In this document: piece by piece, positions 58,405-64,000 of the stretch
How the letters are laid out: every line of letters begins with the position of its first letter
Numbering within the stretch: position 1 is the first letter of the stretch
DNA from: Phocoena phocoena
Lineage: Eukaryota; Chordata; Mammalia; Artiodactyla; Phocoenidae
NCBI RefSeq assembly: GCF_963924675.1
Contig: NC_089236.1
Location: 47,090,500-47,154,499, forward strand
Direction: 5' to 3'
DNA length: 64,000 bases
Notes under the pieces: generated by a model
Told to the model about the DNA's origin: nothing
Databases searched by the model: none
The model's input: only the letters and a program-made list of their open reading frames with translations
Translations under genes and position numbers: made by a program

Positions 58405-59689
58405 TCTTCCTGAGCATGGAATATGTAACTCAATTCTTAATGGGGCTGTTGAAGTGAACAAATAAATGAAAACAGGTAAGTATAAATAACTGCTGTATTA
58501 AAAAATGATTGAGTAGCATATCATTTCTACAAGTAATTCTGCACCCATGTTGAAGTTGAAATTATTACACAGTTAATGCCTGCTTTGAAGAAAGTTATTA
58601 TGTACCTTCCATACTGCAAACCAACAAACTCCCCTCCCTCGCATGTGTTGTTGCTAGCCTTTGTCTTTTTCTTTTTCCTGTGGTCCTGTTTAAATTCTCA
58701 CCTTGCTCTGCCCTTGTCATCAAGTCGTTCAAGCACAAAGCAGGGAGCATGGGGAGTGTTTACTCATTTCCCAAGTCCATTATCTTACACATTAATCACT
58801 GGTCTGGAACTTTTGGACAATGCTGAATCTGTTACCTTTTTTTTTTTTTTTAACCCCCATTCTGGCTGCTTTACTTGTGAGTCTGACAGTTCACCAGTTT
58901 CAAGCTGTAGGTACACTTGATGACCTTCTCATCTGATTAACTATTTTTGTCCCTTAAAAAAATTATGAGATGGCATTTATAGTCCAGAGAAAGCATAACA
59001 AACCTAAACGTGGAAGATGAAGCCTTATTTTTCAACAAGTGCTTTTTCTTCGTGGAAAGAAAGACTAAAGGAGCTAAATATTTTAAATATTGGTTTGTGA
59101 AAGGAGTGTCTGTTTGTTGACATTGAGTTGATCCCTCCCACCCTCCCACCATTATTAAGTGTCATTTTCAAAACAAAACATTAGTGAGAAATTCTGGTTA
59201 ACTTTGGGAAACAAATATTTTAAAAAATTTTTAAAACAAACTTTTTACTCTCTAAAATCTCCCCAGTTCTTGCATAATATGAAGGACTATTCTGGGAATG
59301 CAAAGTTAAGCTTCAATAATGATTACTAAACCAAGAGAAATAGATGTAAAAAAGCAGGACAGCTGGAGGCTCTTGAACTATAGTTGTCAAAAGATTTGTT
59401 TGTGAAACATGCATTTTATTGCCTTGTATGCATGTTATAATGAGGCATAGACAACTGCAACATTACACTTAATGATTACATTTCTTGTTTCAGCCAGTTT
59501 CCTTGTCCTCTCGCAATTAACGTTTTCCCAGATCACCCAAGGCTACTTTGTCAGGAAAAAAAAAAAAAAAAAATCTGAAATTCACATAAATGAGCAATGT
59601 CAATAGTTTAGAAAGAGTTTACTTAGAGAACAAAAGGCCCTTATGAGGCACTAGTGAGAAGAAATGGGGAAAAAATGAGTCCTCACAAT
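58405..59689. other. Unique non-coding sequence
   Basis: No gene seen. The 114-codon frame at 58576-58920 contains a T-run coding poly-Phe and no domain. A-run at 59553-59572. Confidence 0.45.
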
Positions 59690-60115
59690 GTAAGCCTTTT
59701 CTTAAAGAGACTTGTTATCAAGCAGTTTGGGATAGTCCCTCAAATCTGCATTAAAATGCATTTCATTCCATTGACTCATTTGCATTAATTTCTCCCATTA
59801 TATCTGAAAATGGCTGAATGTCTACCCAACACAATGCCCCAGCCTATCACAGGCTACCACGGCGGCCCCAGGTGCCAATTTACTCCTCTTAGCTCTTTTC
59901 ATTCTGTTTGCTGATTCTGACAACTGGAGTTCTCCTCTCAGGCCAAGGGACTTTTCAATTGGATTTGCTCGTGGTGACAAAATTGTTGCTTTACGGAGAG
60001 GAGGGGGTTCTTTGATTGAGCGTCTATCATGCTGCCATGGGAAAGCGAGAGGCGAATGATTCTCAGTGGCTTCTGATTTCCAGTATTTGTTCAGCATTAG
60101 GGCCACTTATCTCCA
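59690..60115. promoter_or_regulatory. Candidate conserved enhancer-like element
   Basis: Repeat-free block, richer in G+C and CpG than its flanks. AP-1-type TGACTCA (59772-59778) overlaps by one base with octamer ATTTGCAT (59778-59785), followed by TTAATTT. A 94-codon minus frame (60106-59822) lies inside but has no known domain, no codon-level evidence and no splice signals that I can support. Regulatory role is inference. Confidence 0.35.
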
Positions 60116-60234
60116 GAAGAAAAAGCAACATGTAGAAAGAAAGTGACAGGCAGAAACACACTCACTTGCTCCTTCATTCTCACTGCACTCTGTATTCAAA
60201 CAAGGGGGGCCGATTACACTGAAAGCTCCAGATC
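60116..60234. other. Unique sequence
   Basis: No gene or repeat recognised. Confidence 0.35.
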
Positions 60235-60350
60235 AGCCTCACTCAATTATCACAGTTAATCCTTATAGCTCTATAAAGTAAATATTTCATTACAATTTCA
60301 AATAAACAGTCACCCAATCTAATGAAGCAAGAACTCAAAGTGGCAATGTC
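60235..60350 (-). repeat. MIR SINE relic
   Basis: 'caattatcacagttaatcct', 'tatagctctataaagtaaat', 'caatctaatgaagcaagaac' suggest a reversed, diverged MIR. Confidence 0.45.
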
Positions 60351-61319
60351 ATAGAACTCGTTACCGTCATCAAAGGAAAGGACATAGCCTTGTCTACTAA
60401 TAATGAAAAAATGGATACTGGCATATTTATGAACTCAAAGAAAGACGTGATGTATTTTTGTGAAGGTTTTTTTTTCCCCCCTTAGTGCTGTTGACCAATT
60501 TATCTTTCCAAATACAATTCAATTATCAGAATTCTGTTTTTATTTCTCTTACTTTTCACCCCAATCTCTTCATCTTCATCACACAGTCCAATCATCAATA
60601 CACAATGCACTTGGCACATTCAACTATAACTTCTTTCATAAACATCAGAGAATCCTGACATGGCACTTCAGATTCAGGAAACTTACAGAATATAATGTAA
60701 TCATGTTCATATCCTTTGTCTCTACATCAGTGTTACCTTAAATCCTTCAGATCGTATGTCCTTTTATCCTGTTTCATCTATTCTTATACTCTGGGGCAAG
60801 AACATCTAAAAATAACTCTCATTTCACCAAATCTTAATAATTTGAAAAAAACTTGAATTGAATAAAGATAAGTAGATTAAGTCCTTAATCAAATGTTGAA
60901 TTACCTCTATGCTACACTAACTCTCATTTTAATCCTAATCTTTAGTCCCTTGGGGAATTGTTTTACTTAAATTATTATTTTATCCTTCTTATTAAATATT
61001 CTGATAATATTCATTATGTTTTCACACTTTTATAATTCACAGTATAGGACAGAGGAAGGTACAAGTTGTATAAGAGGACAATTTTGCCTGGACTTGTTAC
61101 AGCCTGCTCAGAGGGGCCCCATGTTATGCAATAGGCACAAATCTCCTCTAGCAGATGGTGTCTACAAACCCCTCTTTACTCTCAGTTTAAAAACTCTTAA
61201 GTTGAACTACCCTACAATCATTGTTTCTCAGGAAGTTACACGAATTGTCTTGGCTTAGTGGGAAATATTTGCATGATCTTTTTTCCTTTCCTCAGATTTC
61301 TGAAATACTTATCCTCCTT
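60351..61319. other. Unique AT-rich non-coding sequence
   Basis: No gene or recognisable repeat. Frames at 60460-60741 and 61016-61258 have no family features. Confidence 0.45.
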
Positions 61320-61334
61320 TAAAAATATCACCTA

Positions 61335-61541
61335 GGGCTTCCCTGGTGGCGCAGTGGTTGAGAGTCCGCCTGCCGATGCAGGGCACACGGGTTCGTGCCC
61401 CGGTCCGGGAGGATCCACATGCCGCGGAGCGGCTGGGCCCGTGAGCCATGGCCGCTGAGCCTGCGCGTCCGGAGCCTGTGCTCCGCAACGGGAGAGGCCA
61501 CAACAGTGAGAGGCCCGCGTACTGCAAATAAATAAAAAAAT
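61335..61541 (+). mobile_element. CHR-type SINE, short form, young copy
   Basis: GGGCTTCCCTGGTGGCGCAG to AGGCCCGCGTACTGC, then an (AAAT)n-like A-rich tail. A box TGGCGCAGTGG and B box GGTTCGTGCCC are intact. Exact 14-bp target duplication AAAAATATCACCTA (61321-61334 and 61542-61555). A base in GGATCCCACATG is lost. Probably among the youngest copies here. Confidence 0.96.
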
Positions 61542-61569
61542 AAAAATATCACCTAAAACTAATGCTTCC

Positions 61570-61735
61570 CCAACATTAATATGCATACAAACCACCCGGG
61601 GTGGGGGGGGGGATTACTAAAGTGCAGATGCTGATTCAATAGATAGGAAGTGGGGCCTGGGATTCCACATTCTTAATAAAGTCACAGGTAATGCTGATGC
61701 CGTGGGTTCCAGAGCCATATACTGAGAAGCCAGGA
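61570..61735 (+). mobile_element. MER5A-like hAT-Charlie relic
   Basis: 'agatgctgattcaatagata', 'ggaagtggggcctgggattc', 'cattcttaataaagtcacag', 'gtaatgctgatgccgtgggt' and 'agccatatactgagaagcca' match MER5A in order. A G-rich run (61600-61613) interrupts it. Confidence 0.8.
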
Positions 61736-61984
61736 CCTAAACTACAGTATGGTATTTATAACTTTTATAATAAAATCAAGAGTTGGGGATCGTTAGAATA
61801 TTATCAAGAAAAATAATCAAGCCACATGTAACATTTCAACACTGTTTGGTTAACTTCATTAATAAAAATATCTAAAGCATAGATGATTTAATACCTATTG
61901 CGTATATTAATAAATTTTCTAAAATATGATTTTAAGTAAGAAAATTGCTACTACTATTGATAATAATAGTGATAATTAAGTGGC
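61736..61984. other. Unique AT-rich sequence
   Basis: No gene or repeat recognised. Confidence 0.35.
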
Positions 61985-62125
61985 TGTGAAGTGCATTATT
62001 AACTTGTTTTATCCTCACTACAACCTTAAAGGCCTATATTATTATATTAACTGTATTAATTATACAGACCAGAAAACTGAGACTCAGTGAGGTAAAACAA
62101 CTGGTACAAGGTGGGGGGGGGGGGA
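61985..62125 (-). repeat. MIR SINE relic ending in a G-run
   Basis: 'cttgttttatcctcactaca', 'attatacagaccagaaaact', 'gagactcagtgaggtaaaac', 'aactggtacaaggt' then G13 or so (62112-62124). A reversed MIR. Confidence 0.75.
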
Positions 62126-62219
62126 TGCTGGTACTTTAATCAAGTATTGTCTACAAATGCACTATCAGTTCAGTAGAGTTCAAATCAAACTTACTCCCCC
62201 ATGTCATTGGATTAGGTTA

Positions 62220-62430
62220 TGGCAACACCTTAATTCACCCAACACATTTTATTGAGGGCCTACTGTGTCCTAGGCACTTTTCTGAGCTCTCTGTGTTCAG
62301 GTGTGAAAAGACAAGTAAAGGTCCTGCCATGCTGGATTTACACTACAGCTGAACAACTGAACAAAAACTAGTGAGCAAGAAAGTATCAGATATGGGTAAG
62401 TGCTATGAAGCAATTGAAATGAAGTGAGAG
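62220..62430 (-). repeat. L2 LINE 3' end relic
   Basis: 'cacattttattgagggccta', 'ctgtgtcctaggcacttttc', 'aggtcctgccatgctggatt', 'gggtaagtgctatgaagcaa' is the reversed L2 terminus and upstream part. Confidence 0.65.
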
Positions 62431-62441
62431 AAATGATGTGA

Positions 62442-63844
62442 CTATCACACACCACACAAAAATTAATTCAAAATGTATTAAAGACTTGAATGTAAGACCT
62501 CAAACCATAAAATTCCTAGAAGAAAACACAGGCTATAACCTTAATGACGTTGGTCTCAGCAATGTTATTGTCAATTTGACTCTGAAGGCAAGGGAAACAA
62601 AAGCAAAAATAAACAAACGGGACTACATCAAACTAAAAAGCTTCTGCACAAGGAAGGAAACCACTGTCAAAACAAAAAGGCAACCTACTGAAAGGGAGAA
62701 GATATTTGTAAATCATATATCTGGTAAGGGGTTAACATCCAAAATATTAAAAGAATTCATACAGGGCTTCCCTGGTGGAAGCGCAGTGGTTGAGAGTCCG
62801 CCTGCTCATGCAGGATACATGGGTTCGTGCCCCGGTCCAGGAAGATCCCACATGCCGCGGAGCGGCTGGGCCCGTGAGCCAAGGCTGCTGAGCCTGCGCG
62901 TCCAGAGCCTGTGCTCTGCAACGGGAGAGGCCACAACAGTGAGAGGCCCGCGTACCTCCAAAAAAAATAAATAAAATTCATACAACTCGACAACAAACAA
63001 CCCAATTAAAAACTAGGCAGAAGATCTGAATAGATATTTTTCTAAAGAAAACATACACATGGCCAACAGACACATAAAAAGATGCTCAACCTCACCAATT
63101 ATGAGGAAAATACAAATCGAAACCACAACAAGATGTCACCTCACACCTGTCAAAAATGGCTATTATCGAAAAAGTCAAGAAATAACAAATGCTGGAGAAG
63201 ATATGGAGAAAAGAGAACCCTCGTATATGCTGGTGGGAATGTCAATTGGTGCAGCCACTATAGAAAACATTATGGAGATTCCTCAAAAAAGTAAGAATAG
63301 AACTACCACATGACCCAGCTCTTCTGTTTCTGAGTATTTATCTGAAAAACATGAAAACACTAATTTGAAAAGATATATGCCCCCTATGTTCATTACCTCA
63401 TTATTTAAAATAGCCAAGATACGGAAACAACCTAAGTGTCCATCAACAGATGAATGAATATAGCAGATGTGGTGTATATTTACAATGGAATACTGCTCAG
63501 CCATAAAAAATAATGAAATCCTGCCACTTAAAACAACTTGGATGGACCTTGAGGGTATTATGCTGTGTAAGGTAAGTCAGACAGAGAAAGACAGAAACCA
63601 TATGATTTTACTCATATTTGGAATCTAAAACAAACAAAAACAAAATTTAAGAAAAATAAACGCATAGATACAGAGACCAGATTAGTGGTTACCAGAGGGG
63701 AAGGGGGGTGGAGGGGAGTGAAATGGGTAAAGGGTTCAGCTGTGTGGTGATGGATGGTAAGTAGGCTTATGGTGGTGATTACTCTGTAGTGTATACATGT
63801 TTTTGAACTATTATGCGGTACACTTGAAACTTACATAATTAAAA
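62442..63844 (+). mobile_element. L1 3' piece (L1MA-like), split by a CHR SINE
   Basis: Encodes broken ORF2p C-terminal sequence: NVRPQTIKFLEENTGYNLND and INKRDYIKLKSFC up to the SINE. After it the sequence resumes with 'acaactcgacaacaaacaac' and 'atggctattatcgaaaaagt', then 'caacctaagtgtccatcaac', a 3' UTR and 'cacttgaaacttacataatt' with an A tail. Target duplication AAATGATGTGA (62431-62441 and 63845-63855), exact. Frames are broken in several places, so it is dead. Confidence 0.9.
62764..62974 (+). mobile_element. CHR-type SINE nested in the L1
   Basis: GGGCTTCCCTGGTGG followed by an extra three bases, so the A box reads TGGAAGCGCAGTGG. B box GGTTCGTGCCC is intact. It ends GGCCCGCGTACCTCC plus A-rich tail. 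Exact 10-bp target duplication AATTCATACA (62754-62763 and 62975-62984) made from L1 sequence. It fuses an open frame of L1 origin to SINE sequence (62438-62974), which is accidental. Confidence 0.96.
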
Positions 63845-63855
63845 AAATGATGTGA

Positions 63856-64000
63856 TAGAAAATGATTTAGGAATGTGCATCTTAGGAAGAGGTATATTTT
63901 CAAAATTAAAATTTTAAATTTGGCTTTATTGAACCACATTAACAATATAATTTTTCCTTAATCACTGCAGTTCATATAAAACTACAAACAAGCACAAATG
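63856..64000. other. Unique AT-rich sequence to window end
   Basis: No gene or repeat recognised. Confidence 0.35.

Noticed and set aside
59822..60106. 94-codon minus frame as a possible coding exon
   Set aside because: No recognised domain and no convincing acceptor/donor pair. Kept only as part of a candidate conserved block.
61335..61420. tRNA gene suggested by A and B boxes
   Set aside because: The boxes belong to the tRNA-derived head of the CHR SINE. There is no complete cloverleaf or anticodon context of a functional tRNA.
62438..62974. 178-codon open frame, the longest in the window
   Set aside because: The first two thirds is L1 ORF2p C-terminal sequence and the rest is translated CHR SINE. 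It is an accidental fusion caused by the nested SINE.
3836..63000. CRISPR-like array from regularly repeated GC-rich units
   Set aside because: The units are SINE copies spaced by kilobases on both strands with target duplications, in a vertebrate genome.
1..64000. A new multi-gene system in the window
   Set aside because: No supported host coding gene is present, so no operon, defence or biosynthetic system can be claimed.

Overview
This window is vertebrate, and specifically mammalian, non-coding DNA. It is AT-rich, has no CpG island, and no open reading frame in it looks like a host gene. The best clue to the source is a dense set of tRNA-derived SINEs of the CHR type (cetartiodactyl SINE, Pol III A box TGGCGCAGTGG, B box GGTTCGTGCCC). 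I count 15 copies on both strands. Ten are of a short, CpG-rich, young-looking form of about 200 bp, several with exact 10-15 bp target-site duplications, and five are of a longer, older form of about 300-350 bp. With artiodactyl-type L1 3' ends and a mariner MITE typical of cetartiodactyls, this points to a whale or dolphin genome (inference from repeat content). I cannot name the locus.

Layout. 0-9 kb: an L1 fragment with an early 3' end, MIR, L2 and old L1M relics, an (AT)n tract, a long CHR SINE and an MLT1 LTR relic. 9-24 kb: four CHR SINEs (9.4, 10.0, 12.35, 13.0 kb), a CR1/L3-like relic, MIRs, a rearranged L1 with an inverted 5' piece (19.3-20.4 kb) beside an L2, a 59-bp Z-DNA-type tract, and two more CHR SINEs (22.6, 23.6 kb). 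24-37 kb: a mariner MITE inside an L2, a long CHR SINE at 26.3 kb, a short one at 28.9 kb, an L1 3' end at 31 kb, a large stretch of unique DNA, and an L2 split by a hAT-like element at 36.4 kb. 37-52 kb: CHR SINEs at 37.0, 43.4, 49.3 and 51.1 kb, a hAT-like transposon at 40.3 kb and an L1 3' UTR at 42.4 kb. 52-64 kb: mainly unique sequence with MIR/L2 relics, an L1 3' UTR at 58.2 kb, a CHR SINE at 61.3 kb, a MER5A relic and an L1 3' piece (62.4-63.8 kb) carrying its own nested CHR SINE.

The repeat-poor blocks include several stretches with motif-rich, more balanced base composition that could be conserved enhancers (about 16.5, 23.9, 25.7, 32.1, 51.6 and 59.7 kb). That is suspicion from composition only and needs a cross-species alignment. 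I see no cooperating gene system. The most informative signals are about retrotransposition: a SINE carrying a 3' extension that ends in a Pol III-type TTTT stop, an L1 whose inverted piece is the segment missing from its own body, and a mariner hairpin able to make a microRNA-like precursor.
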